Source: Candidatus Tenderia electrophaga (GTDB lineage: Bacteria; Pseudomonadota; Gammaproteobacteria; Tenderiales; Tenderiaceae). Taken from it: a stretch of 64,000 bases of DNA. The stretch is from positions 1,984,001-2,048,000 of the forward strand of contig CP013099.1 in the NCBI GenBank assembly GCA_001447805.1, read 5' to 3'. The notes beneath the pieces are model-generated. The model did no database searches. It was given only the letters and a program-made list of their open reading frames with translations, and was not told the origin of the DNA. The position numbers and the translations under genes are program-made. The first letter of the stretch is position 1. Every line of letters begins with the position of its first letter. Positions 44,931 to 53,680 of this stretch are shown here, piece by piece.

Positions 44931-45299
44931 ATGGCGGACAAGCTTAGTGACAGACTTGATCAGGTGGTGGCCGAGGCACGCCGGGCTCGAGAACAGCGCG
45001 AGCAGGATTATCGCAGCCGGGCGCTTAAAATGTACCCCCATATTTGCGGCCGCTGCGGTCGCGAATTCGAGCGTAGCAATTTACACCAGTTGACCGTGCA
45101 TCATCGCGACCACAATCATGACAACAACCCCGACGATGGCAGCAACTGGGAGCTGCTTTGTCTCTATTGCCACGACAACGAGCACCAGCGCCAGCTGGAA
45201 GCGCAGCAGGGGAATTCCCCAAGGCGTGGGGGCAAGCGGGATGATGCCTCATACAAGGCCTTTGCCGATCTCAAGGAGATGCTCGACAGGAACCGATAA
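44931..45299 (+). CDS. yajD: YajD family HNH nuclease
   Basis: 122 residues. CGRCGREF and CLYCHDNEH form the zinc-binding CxxC pairs, and LTVHHRDHNHDNNPDDGSNW is the HNH core of YajD. It probably nicks or cuts DNA; the biological role is unproven. GGAGG nine bases before ATG 44931 supports the start. It stands upstream of an ABC-class ATPase on the same strand, 65 bases apart. Confidence 0.9.
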   Translation: MADKLSDRLDQVVAEARRAREQREQDYRSRALKMYPHICGRCGREFERSNLHQLTVHHRDHNHDNNPDDGSNWELLCLYCHDNEHQRQLEAQQGNSPRRGGKRDDASYKAFADLKEMLDRNR

Positions 45300-45364
45300 A
45301 GGCGCTTTATCGAGGCGTCAATAAACCACCAACATTTGGCAGGCACGCTGTACAGGAGGCTACG

Positions 45365-47080
45365 ATGGATACGCTAAGCCAACTGCTGAAGCAAATCGAT
45401 GGGCGGGGCTACAAGGCCTATAAAAAGCTTGAGGGCACTTTTCAGTTTTCGGATTTCCGGCTGCGCATCGACCACGTTCAGGGCGATCCCTTTGCCGACC
45501 CTTCGCGCTGCCGCATTTTTATTGATGCTGCCACCATCGGCTTGGAGCCGCCGCTGTACGCCAATGCAGTTCGTCGCGTGGCCCTGGAGGATTATCTCGG
45601 GCGCATGTTCGCAGCTGCGATAAATCAGCATGTCAAAGGGGATAGGGGGTCCGGCAAGAGTGGCGAAATTGCCATTGCCCGTTATGGTCAGCAGGTGCTG
45701 CAGCGCAATGCCGTGTTGGTGCGTGAAGGGGCGGTGGAGATCCGCTTTCGTCTGGCCTTGCCGAGCGAAGGGCGCTCGGTAAACGCCCATCAGGCCAGGG
45801 TGATGTTGTTTGAAGAGTTGGTGAGTCTGGTGAGGGCCTTGCTGACATCGCTGCGCCAAGATCCGGCCGCGGCGCGGCGCCATGTGGATTCGGTGGAAGA
45901 CCAACAATTCCTGCGGCGTCAGCTCAACGATAAGGGCCTGGTTGCGTTTATCGCCAACAATGCGCGATTGCCGCGCCGCAGCGGAATCGATGACCGTCCG
46001 CTGTCAGATGCACTACCGTTCGAAGCCCCCGAGTCACTGGTATTGGAGTTGGAGCGCCTGCACGGCGAACCTGTACGCGGCCTGGGCATTCGCCAGGGCA
46101 TCACCTTGATTGTCGGTGGTGGCTATCACGGCAAGTCGACGCTGTTGCACGCCATTGAGCGAGGTATCTATGACCATATCCCCGGCGATGGGCGCGAACA
46201 GGTGGTGACGGATGCCAGCGCGTTTAAGATACGCTCCGAGGACGGACGCGCCATCAGCGGCATCGATATCAGCCCCTTCATCGGCAACCTGCCGCAGGAC
46301 AAGGATACGCGGCGCTTTTCCTCTCAGAATGCCAGCGGCAGCACGTCCCAGGCCGCGAATATCGTCGAGGCCCTGGCTGCAGGCGCCCGAACCCTGCTCA
46401 TCGATGAAGACACGTCAGCGACCAATTTCATGATACGCGATCGGCGCATGCAGGCCCTGGTCGCCAAGGAGAAAGAACCCATCACGCCCCTGGTGCAGCG
46501 TATTCGCGACTTGCATTACGACATGGGTGTTTCAACCGTGCTGGTCATGGGCGGCAGCGGTGATTACTTCGGTGTGGCGGATGTGGTGATAATGATGGAC
46601 AACTACCTGCCGCGGGATGTCACCCGGGAAGCGCAGGCCCTGGCACAAACAGAAATTCGCAAAGAAGCCGGCGCGCTGCGATTTGAGCCGCGACGGCGTG
46701 TGCCGCGACGCGCCTGCCTCAGCGCCGAGCTGCGTCCCGGAAAGAATAAGATTCAAGCCTTCGAAACCCGGGCGCTGCGCTACGGCCGCAAGGAGATCGA
46801 TCTGTCCCGCGTCGAACAATTGGTCGATAGCGCCCAGCTGCGCGGTATCGGTTATATGATGCATTACTATGCCGAACACGCGTGGGACGGGCAGCAGGAC
46901 CTGGTGGCGGGATTATGCGGCATATTGCAGACGGTGGAGGACGAGGGGCTGGATAAAATCACGCCCTATATTGTCGGCAATTTGGCCATGCCCCGGCTGT
47001 TGGAGTTGGTGGCGGCGGTCAATCGCATGCGTGAGCTGGAGTTGGAGCCGGACACCCCCGGACACTCCGGCGCGGACTAA
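45365..47080 (+). CDS. Predicted ATPase of the ABC class
   Basis: 571 residues. It belongs to the family annotated 'ABC-class ATPase domain protein' (COG3044-like). It has an N-terminal YKAYKKLEG region and an RIDHVQGDPFADPSRCR block, then Walker A in GGGYHGKSTLLHAIE near residue 251, a SGSTSQAANIVEALAAGARTL signature-like region, and LLIDEDTSATNFM as Walker B. It is not a transporter; its role is unknown, with nucleic-acid metabolism suspected. AGGAGGCTACG supports ATG 45365. It ends overlapping the convergent GNAT-nitrilase gene by four bases. Confidence 0.88.
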   Translation: MDTLSQLLKQIDGRGYKAYKKLEGTFQFSDFRLRIDHVQGDPFADPSRCRIFIDAATIGLEPPLYANAVRRVALEDYLGRMFAAAINQHVKGDRGSGKSGEIAIARYGQQVLQRNAVLVREGAVEIRFRLALPSEGRSVNAHQARVMLFEELVSLVRALLTSLRQDPAAARRHVDSVEDQQFLRRQLNDKGLVAFIANNARLPRRSGIDDRPLSDALPFEAPESLVLELERLHGEPVRGLGIRQGITLIVGGGYHGKSTLLHAIERGIYDHIPGDGREQVVTDASAFKIRSEDGRAISGIDISPFIGNLPQDKDTRRFSSQNASGSTSQAANIVEALAAGARTLLIDEDTSATNFMIRDRRMQALVAKEKEPITPLVQRIRDLHYDMGVSTVLVMGGSGDYFGVADVVIMMDNYLPRDVTREAQALAQTEIRKEAGALRFEPRRRVPRRACLSAELRPGKNKIQAFETRALRYGRKEIDLSRVEQLVDSAQLRGIGYMMHYYAEHAWDGQQDLVAGLCGILQTVEDEGLDKITPYIVGNLAMPRLLELVAAVNRMRELELEPDTPGHSGAD

Positions 47081-48627
47081 TTCGGCTTCAAACCACTACC
47101 GAGCCAGCGCAGGTCGAACAAATCATCACGCCGGTCCTTGGAGTTGGTCACTGAGCCCTGGTGGCGCAGTTGCGCCAACTTATCCAGATCCAGGTCGGCC
47201 ACCAAGGCCATTTCGGTATTCGGCGTGCTCTCGGCCATGATGGCGTCGTGGGGAAAGGCGAAGTCCGAGGGCGAATACACCGCCGACTGGGCGTATTGGA
47301 TATCGACGTTTTGCACCTGCGGCAAGTTGCCGACACTGCCGCCGATGGCGACGTAGCATTCATTTTCAATGGCGCGCGCCTGGGCACAGCGCTGTACACG
47401 CAAAAAACCGTTTTTAGTATCGGTCCAGAAGGGCACGAAAAGAATATCCATAGCGTGCTTCGCCAACAGGCGCGGCAGCTCGGGAAACTCCACATCGTAG
47501 CAGATCAGGATGCCGATGCGCCCGGCATCGGTGTCAAACACCTGCAGGCTGTCGCCCCCTGAAATCACCCAGTCACGCCGCTCATGCGGTGTGATATGAA
47601 TTTTCGGCTGGATGCCTACCGTGCCGTCGCGACGACAGAGATAGGCGTTATTGTAGAGCACGTCGCCTTCCATGGCGGGCATACTGCCGGCGATGATGTT
47701 GATATTGTAGGTGACGGCGAAATGCGACAAGGCCTCGGTAATGCGGTCGGCAAAGGTGGCGAGAAAGCGGATCGCCTCAAACTGGTTGTGCTGATCACCC
47801 ATGCCCATCAGCGGCGCGTTGAAGAACTCGGGAAACATCACAAAGTCGGCCTGGTAATCGGCCATGGAGTCAACGAAGTATTCCACCTGGCTGAGCCAGG
47901 TTTCGAATGAATCGGTGAGGCGCATCTGCCACTGCAGTATGCCGACGCGCACAGTGGTCTTGCGGATCTCCTCGACGGCGATACCTTCCGGCTCGTAGAG
48001 AATGTTATTCCATTCCAGCAGAGTGGCATAGCCGAGGGATTTTTCGTCTTCCGGCAAATAGCCCTTCATCAGCCGTTTGACTTCGAAGTCATTGGCCAGC
48101 TGAAAGCTGAGGATGGGGTCGTGGACTTCGCGGCGGCGCACCGCCTCTATGTACTCCGCCGGCGTCATGTCGGCATGTTCGTGATATTTGACGATGCGCC
48201 CGCCGGCGAGAATGGCACGCAGATTCAGGTTGCGGCACAGCTCCTTGCGCGCATCGTACAGTCTGCGCCCCAGGCGCAGGCCTCTGTATTCGCGACTGAC
48301 AAACACGTCCATGCCGTAAAGGGCGTCACCGTCGGGGGCGTGGCGAATGCGGTCACGGCGTCCAATCAGGTCATCATAGGTGTGGCTGCGACTGAAACGG
48401 TCATAGCGGCATTTAACCGTCAGTGCGACGGCGATGATTCGGCTGTTGTCCTGAATGGCGATTTGCCCTTCGGGAAATTCCTTAATAAGCGCCAACAAGG
48501 AATCGTGTGACCAGGCGCCACCGATATCCGCATATACCGCTTCCATGAGTTGCGCCACCTGAGGGTAGTCGGCGCTTTCCAAGTTGCGCAGTTTGAGATG
48601 CAGATCAGACGGGGTATCATTATTCAT
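47077..48627 (-). CDS. GNAT acetyltransferase fused to nitrilase-family amidohydrolase
   Basis: 516 residues. The N-terminal ~200 residues are a GNAT domain (VFVSREYRGLRLGRRLYDAR is the acetyl-CoA loop). The C-terminal part is a carbon-nitrogen hydrolase with the full catalytic triad: Glu267 in MFPEFF, Lys342 in PKIHITPHER and Cys376 in ICYDVEFPE. This fusion is a recurrent bacterial architecture whose substrate is unknown; an amide or an N-acylated small molecule is likely. It is complete and convergent with the ATPase gene. Confidence 0.92.
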   Translation of the reverse strand: MNNDTPSDLHLKLRNLESADYPQVAQLMEAVYADIGGAWSHDSLLALIKEFPEGQIAIQDNSRIIAVALTVKCRYDRFSRSHTYDDLIGRRDRIRHAPDGDALYGMDVFVSREYRGLRLGRRLYDARKELCRNLNLRAILAGGRIVKYHEHADMTPAEYIEAVRRREVHDPILSFQLANDFEVKRLMKGYLPEDEKSLGYATLLEWNNILYEPEGIAVEEIRKTTVRVGILQWQMRLTDSFETWLSQVEYFVDSMADYQADFVMFPEFFNAPLMGMGDQHNQFEAIRFLATFADRITEALSHFAVTYNINIIAGSMPAMEGDVLYNNAYLCRRDGTVGIQPKIHITPHERRDWVISGGDSLQVFDTDAGRIGILICYDVEFPELPRLLAKHAMDILFVPFWTDTKNGFLRVQRCAQARAIENECYVAIGGSVGNLPQVQNVDIQYAQSAVYSPSDFAFPHDAIMAESTPNTEMALVADLDLDKLAQLRHQGSVTNSKDRRDDLFDLRWLGSGLKPN

Positions 48628-48800
48628 CGATTGTAATACGGCACTTGTGGGTGGATGTTGATATGGTACCAGAGCCTCACCCGGCTGTCCTTAGCCTGCG
48701 CGGCGTGACCGTTGGGGCTTGACAGCGTCCCGGTAATTCCTATGCTTCTTGAAGGTATAAACAAAGACTGAATGACTAAACAACAATAGACAACGAGGAG

Positions 48801-50018
48801 GTGGCTATTAATATACAAAAAAAGCTGCTTTCCGGCTATGTAATCATTGCCATTGTCGCAATCAGTGTCGGCTATTTGTCGGCGCGCGCAACCCAAGAGT
48901 TAAACGATACCTTTGAGGAAATCACCACCCGCACCGTGCCGATCATGGATGTGATGAATGACTTGCGCTACTTCGCCGCGCGTTCCATTAGTCATGCCAC
49001 CGAACTTGCGTTGCTGTTGTCGCCCGGCCATCCAAGCACGGAGTTCACGCGCATAGAACACGGCGAACAGGAGTTAGATCAAACCCTGGCCGGCTATCGT
49101 GCCGCTGTGTCCCGTTATCGTCTGCTGGTGGGGCATCGAGCCGGCGGGCAAGACCGGGAAGTGCTGGGAATGATTGTTTCAACGAGCCAAATGCTGCAGC
49201 AATTATTGCGTGGCTTGGTCAAAGCGGGCCGCGAGGGTGTTTCCGCCGAAAGCCTATTTGCAAAAATGGAGCAGATCGAGGCCTACGAACTCACGTTTCT
49301 CTATTCGGTGGACGCCGCCTTGGCCTCGGAAGTCGAGCAGTTGAATAGCGACCGGGCCCGATTGCAAGAGGCCATCGGACGGACCCGCAACATCGCCGTA
49401 GTGTTCGGTCCGGCCAGTGTGGTGATCGCCGTGCTGATTACCATGTATTTTTCCAGGCGCATGACGTCAGTGCTGGAACGCCTAAAAAACGCCAGCTTGG
49501 CGGTTGCCTCCGGTAATTGGAACATACGCGTGCCACGGGTGGCTAAGGATGAGTTCGGCGACGTGGTTCAAACGTTCAACGACATGGCGTCGGCATTGCA
49601 AGCCAAGGCGCAGCAGGCCGATACGGTCAAGGTGCATTGCCATGAAATTCTAGACACCATGTCTGAATTGGTGGTGGTGACAGGTCTTGACGGAAAAATA
49701 GAGACCGTGAACAACGCGGCCACCCAGTGGCTCAAGGCCAAAGAAGAAGATCTGGCCGGCCAAAGTATCGACACCATATTCGCCAAGGAATACCGCGACA
49801 CGCTCCAGAGCCGCTGGTTGCCGACTCTGATCAAGGGTGGCACGATCCCTCATGCCCGTGTCGCCTATGTTGACAGTGACAAAAAGGCGATTGCCATGAT
49901 CGTCACGGCATCGGGCATGTGCGGCAGCGGTGGCGTAATCGACGGTATCGTCTATAAAGCCATTCCCGAGTCTAAATTGAATTCGGAGCCGGGGTATGAT
50001 GGGTCTGCCAATATCTGA
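48801..50018 (+). CDS. Membrane sensor with 4-helix ligand domain, HAMP and PAS, no output domain
   Basis: 405 residues. An N-terminal membrane helix (8-28) and a second at about 200-218 enclose a long helical periplasmic domain as in chemoreceptors. A HAMP linker (ASLAVASGNWNIRVPRVAKD) leads to a PAS domain (about 280-385: VTGLDGKIETVNNAATQWLK). The protein ends there, without kinase, cyclase or MCP signalling part. The start is odd: GAGGAG abuts GTG 48801, and its normal spacing would favour a non-standard codon (ATT 48807). A lipoprotein gene follows. Confidence 0.8.
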   Translation: MAINIQKKLLSGYVIIAIVAISVGYLSARATQELNDTFEEITTRTVPIMDVMNDLRYFAARSISHATELALLLSPGHPSTEFTRIEHGEQELDQTLAGYRAAVSRYRLLVGHRAGGQDREVLGMIVSTSQMLQQLLRGLVKAGREGVSAESLFAKMEQIEAYELTFLYSVDAALASEVEQLNSDRARLQEAIGRTRNIAVVFGPASVVIAVLITMYFSRRMTSVLERLKNASLAVASGNWNIRVPRVAKDEFGDVVQTFNDMASALQAKAQQADTVKVHCHEILDTMSELVVVTGLDGKIETVNNAATQWLKAKEEDLAGQSIDTIFAKEYRDTLQSRWLPTLIKGGTIPHARVAYVDSDKKAIAMIVTASGMCGSGGVIDGIVYKAIPESKLNSEPGYDGSANI

Positions 50019-50037
50019 ATGTTGTGACCTGGTCGCG

Positions 50038-50571
50038 ATGCGGATCATCCGGAGTAAAACGCCGATATGGCTCCTGTTGGTGCTTTTTTTTAGCGTCGCC
50101 TGCGTACCGCCGCCTGCAGTGCGCCCGCCCGGATTCGACAGCTACGAGGCGGTGCTGGTGAGGGTGAGCAGCGAAATTCCGGCCACCGACACAGAGACCG
50201 AGCAGCTCACCACTTTACTCGTCGATGCCCTGAATGACGCAGGGATTTATCGCCAAGTGGGGCGCATGCCGTTTGCGTCCGAATTGAAAACACTGCGTGT
50301 TGATGTGGAGATCGTTCACATGAATCGCACCAGTGACGCCAAACGTATCGCCTTCGGAAAGATGGCGATGAGTAATGAAGTCCGTGTTCAAGTGAAGCTT
50401 ACAGACCAAGCCGCCGGCACGGTGTTGACCTCGTTTCCGCTGGAAGGAACATCGCCGAAGCGTAGCGGCATTCAGGCCGATTGGCCCTGGGGCAATGTGA
50501 ATAACGCCCTGCGGCAAATCAGTCGGCAATTGGTGCGCCGCCTCGCCGCATGGTCAACACCCGAGAATTGA
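50038..50571 (+). CDS. Predicted lipoprotein, DUF4410-like
   Basis: 177 residues from ATG 50038. A signal segment ends in a lipobox (FFSVACV) followed by a Pro-rich linker. The body (YEAVLVRVSSEIPATDTETE, LTTLLVDALNDAGIYRQV) resembles the DUF4410-like envelope lipoproteins. The longer frame from 49996 would put 14 residues before the signal peptide and is less likely. It starts 19 bases after the HAMP-PAS gene and may be co-transcribed. Confidence 0.72.
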   Translation: MRIIRSKTPIWLLLVLFFSVACVPPPAVRPPGFDSYEAVLVRVSSEIPATDTETEQLTTLLVDALNDAGIYRQVGRMPFASELKTLRVDVEIVHMNRTSDAKRIAFGKMAMSNEVRVQVKLTDQAAGTVLTSFPLEGTSPKRSGIQADWPWGNVNNALRQISRQLVRRLAAWSTPEN

Positions 50572-50668
50572 AACCTTGCGCCCACAGCTTTCTTGCTATT
50601 CTGTGCGCGCAATATAGACTGTGTAGTGAGCGCGATTGCGCAGCAAGGACAGGAAAAAAGGGTAGTTG

Positions 50669-51349
50669 ATGGACATTAAAGACATAAAGGCGGCTTATCG
50701 CCGCTATGCGCCGGTATATGACGTGATATTCGGTCCCATTTTTAATCAGGGACGCAAGCACATCATAGATTCACTCAATTGTCAGCCAGGAGACCGAATT
50801 TTAGAGGTGGGTGTGGGCACCGGCATCTCCTTGCCGCTGTATCCCGCCGATGTCAGTGTTACCGGTATTGACGTATCCACCGAAATGCTGCGCAAGGCCG
50901 AGCGCCGCGTGGCACGCACGGGCCTTGAAAACGTAGAGGCGGTGCTGGAGATGAACGGTGAGGACATGGACTTTGCGGACGGCAGCTTCGATAAAGTGGT
51001 GGCCATGTACGTGGTGTCAGTCGTGGCCAATCCGACCCGGCTGGTGGAGGAAATGAGCCGGGTCTGTAAGCCGGGCGGCGAGATCTTCATTGCCAACCAC
51101 TTTTGTTCCAGTCATCCGCTGGTGAGCGCCATGGAAAAGAGGCTGGCGGGCATGTCGTCCATGGCGGGATTTCGCCCTAACGTGGACCTCGACGAATTCG
51201 TCGACGCCTCCGGGCTGGATGTCGTGGACGTGCGCGATACCAATCTGTTTGGTTACTGGAAAGTGCTGCGCTGTCGCAACGAGGCCAAGGCGGAGGATAT
51301 GCTGCACGCGGCGATGGCGGCCGAGCCCGTTACCGCCAGTCAGGGGTGA
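50669..51349 (+). CDS. SAM-dependent methyltransferase, PmtA-like
   Basis: 226 residues. YRRYAPVYDVIFGPIFNQGR, ILEVGVGTGISLPLYP, TGIDVSTEMLRKA and FDKVVAMYVVSVVANP match the Rhodobacter-type phosphatidylethanolamine N-methyltransferase PmtA, which makes phosphatidylcholine. The general class I methyltransferase fold is certain; the lipid substrate is inferred from this similarity. ATG 50669 is preferred over TTG 50666. AGGAAAAAAGGG lies upstream as ribosome site. Confidence 0.82.
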   Translation: MDIKDIKAAYRRYAPVYDVIFGPIFNQGRKHIIDSLNCQPGDRILEVGVGTGISLPLYPADVSVTGIDVSTEMLRKAERRVARTGLENVEAVLEMNGEDMDFADGSFDKVVAMYVVSVVANPTRLVEEMSRVCKPGGEIFIANHFCSSHPLVSAMEKRLAGMSSMAGFRPNVDLDEFVDASGLDVVDVRDTNLFGYWKVLRCRNEAKAEDMLHAAMAAEPVTASQG

Positions 51350-51398
51350 ATGCCGGCGAAGGGGAAGTGCGACGGATACCGATCTATTTCGTATTTAA

Positions 51399-51414
51399 CA
51401 TAATATATATTATG
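51399..51414. promoter_or_regulatory. 16-bp perfect AT-rich palindrome
   Basis: CATAATATATATTATG is a perfect palindrome about 190 bases before the aldolase gene, in a 250-base non-coding stretch. It could be a regulator site or the -10 region of a promoter for that gene. No matching -35 was identified. Confidence 0.4.
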
Positions 51415-51602
51415 CGCACTACAAGAGATTGGGCGTGTCCGGGCTATTTTCATCAAAACAACGCCTTAGGTCGAATTATTGGAGTTCCTCCTATGCTCCA
51501 AGGGATTTTTGCCAAACCGACCGATTGAGCAATTTCAATGCCGATAGCTCACGACTTTCCTAAACTCCGGGTTCGATTCACTAGGAGAAGGAGGAACAGC
51601 CG

Positions 51603-52643
51603 ATGACTAACAAAATCCAGCAATTGGTTGAGACTGCACACGCCTTGGTGGCGCCCGGCAAAGGGATCTTGGCAATGGACGAAAGTAACCCCACCTGTGG
51701 CAAGCGCCTCGCCTCTGTGGATGTGGAGAACTCCGAAGACAATCGCCGTGCCTACCGCGAGCTATTGCTCACCGCGCCGGGCCTTGGCGACTATATCAGC
51801 GGCGCGATTCTGTACGACGAGACCCTGCGCCAATCGGCATCGGATGGCACTGCTTTTCCAGAATTGGCACGTGAGCGCGGCATCATTCCCGGCATCAAGG
51901 TGGATACCGGCGCCAAGGACCTGGCCGGCCACCCCGGTGAAAAAGTCACCGAAGGTCTGGACGGCCTGCGCGAGCGGCTGGCTGAGTACAGTGATCTGGG
52001 CGCCCGTTTCGCCAAGTGGCGCGCGGTGATCACCATCGGCGACGGTATACCGAGCCGTGCCTGCTTGGAGGCCAATGCCCACGCCCTGGCGCGCTATGCT
52101 GCCTTGTGCCAGGAAGCCGGTTTAGTCCCGATAGTTGAACCGGAGGTCTTGTTGGACGGTGATCACAGCATAGAGCGCTGCTTCGAGATTACGCGTGAAA
52201 CACAGAACCGTGTGTTTTCTCAGTTGTATCGCCAGGGCGTGGAACTGCCCGGTATTGTCCTCAAACCCAGCATGGTGCTGCCGGGTAAGGACCATTCCAA
52301 GCAGACGACACCCGAACGGGTGGCCGAAGAGACCCTGCGCTGCCTGCGCAATACCGTACCGGCGGCGGTGCCGGGGGTGGCCTTTTTGTCCGGTGGACAA
52401 AGCGACCTCGAGGCCACCGAGCACCTGAATTTGATGAACAAGCAGGCCAAGAAGATGCAGCTGCCGTGGCGGGTGACATTCTCTTATGCGCGCGCCCTGC
52501 AGCATGTCGCCCTTACCACCTGGCGTGGCGATAAGGCCAAGCTTGACGACGCCCAGCAGGCCTTGTTGCATCGGGCCAAGTGCAATAGTGCGGCCAGCCG
52601 GGGTGAATACAACGATCGTTTGGAGCACGAACTGGCGGCATAG
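51603..52643 (+). CDS. Class I fructose-bisphosphate aldolase, animal/plant type
   Basis: 346 residues. KGILAMDESNPTCGKRLASV, DYISGAILYDETL, RAVITIGDGIPS, IVEPEVLLDGDHSIERC, VLKPSMVLPGK (Schiff-base Lys 221) and GVAFLSGGQS are classic eukaryote-like class I aldolase sequences. Bacterial members occur in proteobacteria and cyanobacteria. It cleaves fructose-1,6-bisphosphate; with the FbaB-type enzyme the host has two independent class I aldolases here. GGAGAAGGAGGAAC before ATG 51603 is a strong ribosome site. Confidence 0.94.
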   Translation: MTNKIQQLVETAHALVAPGKGILAMDESNPTCGKRLASVDVENSEDNRRAYRELLLTAPGLGDYISGAILYDETLRQSASDGTAFPELARERGIIPGIKVDTGAKDLAGHPGEKVTEGLDGLRERLAEYSDLGARFAKWRAVITIGDGIPSRACLEANAHALARYAALCQEAGLVPIVEPEVLLDGDHSIERCFEITRETQNRVFSQLYRQGVELPGIVLKPSMVLPGKDHSKQTTPERVAEETLRCLRNTVPAAVPGVAFLSGGQSDLEATEHLNLMNKQAKKMQLPWRVTFSYARALQHVALTTWRGDKAKLDDAQQALLHRAKCNSAASRGEYNDRLEHELAA

Positions 52644-52657
52644 CGACGCATGTTAAA

Positions 52658-52680
52658 CGAGAGGGGCTGTGCCCCTCTCG
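52658..52680 (+). terminator. Strong hairpin after the aldolase gene
   Basis: CGAGAGGGGC (52658-52667), loop TGT, GCCCCTCTCG (52671-52680): a perfect 10-base stem starting 14 bases after the aldolase stop. The expected T-run is weak (GCCATCTTGC), so it may act as a bidirectional barrier or 3' stabiliser. Confidence 0.65.
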
Positions 52681-52724
52681 GCCATCTTGCGGCGTTGCAG
52701 CAACTGGGCTGGATCGAAATGTTG

Positions 52725-53084
52725 CTATCCTATGCGCTGTGACAGTTCGCTTGCCGACGGTAGAATGCCTGTGAGTACAAGCATCACGATGAGTGCTGTA
52801 TAAAGCGTCGTAGTGATCAAGGTGGCTTTCCACGACGGTGGTGCTTGTTTACCTCGTTTTATCAAGGCCTTGCCACCGCGATGTAACAACAGAACCCCCG
52901 CCAAATTGCTTAACCAATAGCCCAATACAAAGGCCGGCAGATATAACGTGTCACTGATGAATGAAAAAGGCGCCGCGAATAAGTATGCCAGCGGCAGGTT
53001 GACGAACAGATCATTCCACCAGGATAAGGGGGACAGCACATAGCCGAAGATCACTTCAGCCCAGGCGGCTACACGCGATTTCAC
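52725..53084 (-). CDS. Small membrane protein, unknown
   Basis: 119 residues with about three hydrophobic segments (roughly 28-45, 48-66 and 88-106) and a basic loop HRGGKALIKRGKQ. VLSPLSWWNDLFVNLPLAYL is a distinctive block. No family name recognised. It lies tail-to-tail with the aldolase gene, beyond the hairpin at 52658-52680. Confidence 0.6.
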   Translation of the reverse strand: MKSRVAAWAEVIFGYVLSPLSWWNDLFVNLPLAYLFAAPFSFISDTLYLPAFVLGYWLSNLAGVLLLHRGGKALIKRGKQAPPSWKATLITTTLYTALIVMLVLTGILPSASELSQRIG

Positions 53085-53132
53085 TGGTCTATCCTGTGCC
53101 GCAGCTGACCCTGCGGCCGCGCAGAAGATACA

Positions 53133-53381
53133 CTAAGGGTTGTCCGGATCACACCCTCCTTCCATGATCCAGATACCCTTTTCACAGTGTAACAATTCAC
53201 CGCTGCCACTACAGACGTAACTGCCGTCCGGATAGGCGACGTTATTGAAATAACACTGTGTCTGATCTTCCTGCCCCAGCGCCATCACCTCCATCTCCTC
53301 ATCCGTTTCCTCCAAGATGGGCGACGTCTTGGCATCTAGGTCCGGAGCACCGACCTGAATTAATCTAGGACGCTGATTCAT
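53133..53381 (-). CDS. Small acidic Cys-containing protein, unknown
   Basis: 82 residues from ATG 53381, with GGGGAG eight bases upstream. The first half is acidic (ILEETDEEMEVMALGQEDQ). The second half has four Cys in CYFNNVAYPDGSYVCSG and LLHCEKGIWIMEGGCDPD, a pattern like small metal- or disulphide-bound domains (distantly like DUF1496). There is no signal peptide. The longer frame from 53627 overlaps the response-regulator relic and is not credible. Confidence 0.6.
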   Translation of the reverse strand: MNQRPRLIQVGAPDLDAKTSPILEETDEEMEVMALGQEDQTQCYFNNVAYPDGSYVCSGSGELLHCEKGIWIMEGGCDPDNP

Positions 53382-53468
53382 GTGAGCCACTCCCCTGTTA
53401 GTATCCTCGAGCTCCGCTTGTATGGTTAGAATAGTAAGTACCAGGGGCTTATGCCAAGATGATTTGAT

Positions 53469-53615
53469 GTGCGTGTGCTGTTGATCGAAGACAATCGTGA
53501 TTTGGCCATTGAAGTGACCGAGTTTCTTGCAGCACAAGGCCACGTTGTGGCTGCCGCGGAACGTTGGACGCCCGTTCTCATGCTTAGCGCTCGCGACAAG
53601 CAGGATCCGGTGTTC
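53469..53615 (+). pseudogene. Response-regulator gene remnant with internal deletion
   Basis: MRVLLIEDNRDLAIEVTEFL and GHVV form the beginning of an OmpR-type receiver domain (acidic pair ED). The sequence then jumps to TPVLMLSARDK, the region with the conserved Ser/Thr after beta-4. About 45 residues, including the phospho-acceptor Asp, are missing while the frame continues. The DNA-binding domain is absent. It begins at GTG 53469 (an out-of-frame ATG overlaps). Confidence 0.7.
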
Positions 53616-53680
53616 ATCTTCGGGCAACTTTCCGGGCTATTTCGCCATGCACTATTAATAATAAACCCGCATGAACCGGA

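Noticed and set aside
53098-53116. Hairpin CCGCAG/CTGCGG between two reverse-strand genes as a terminator
   Set aside because: Stem of only six bases and no T-run in either direction.
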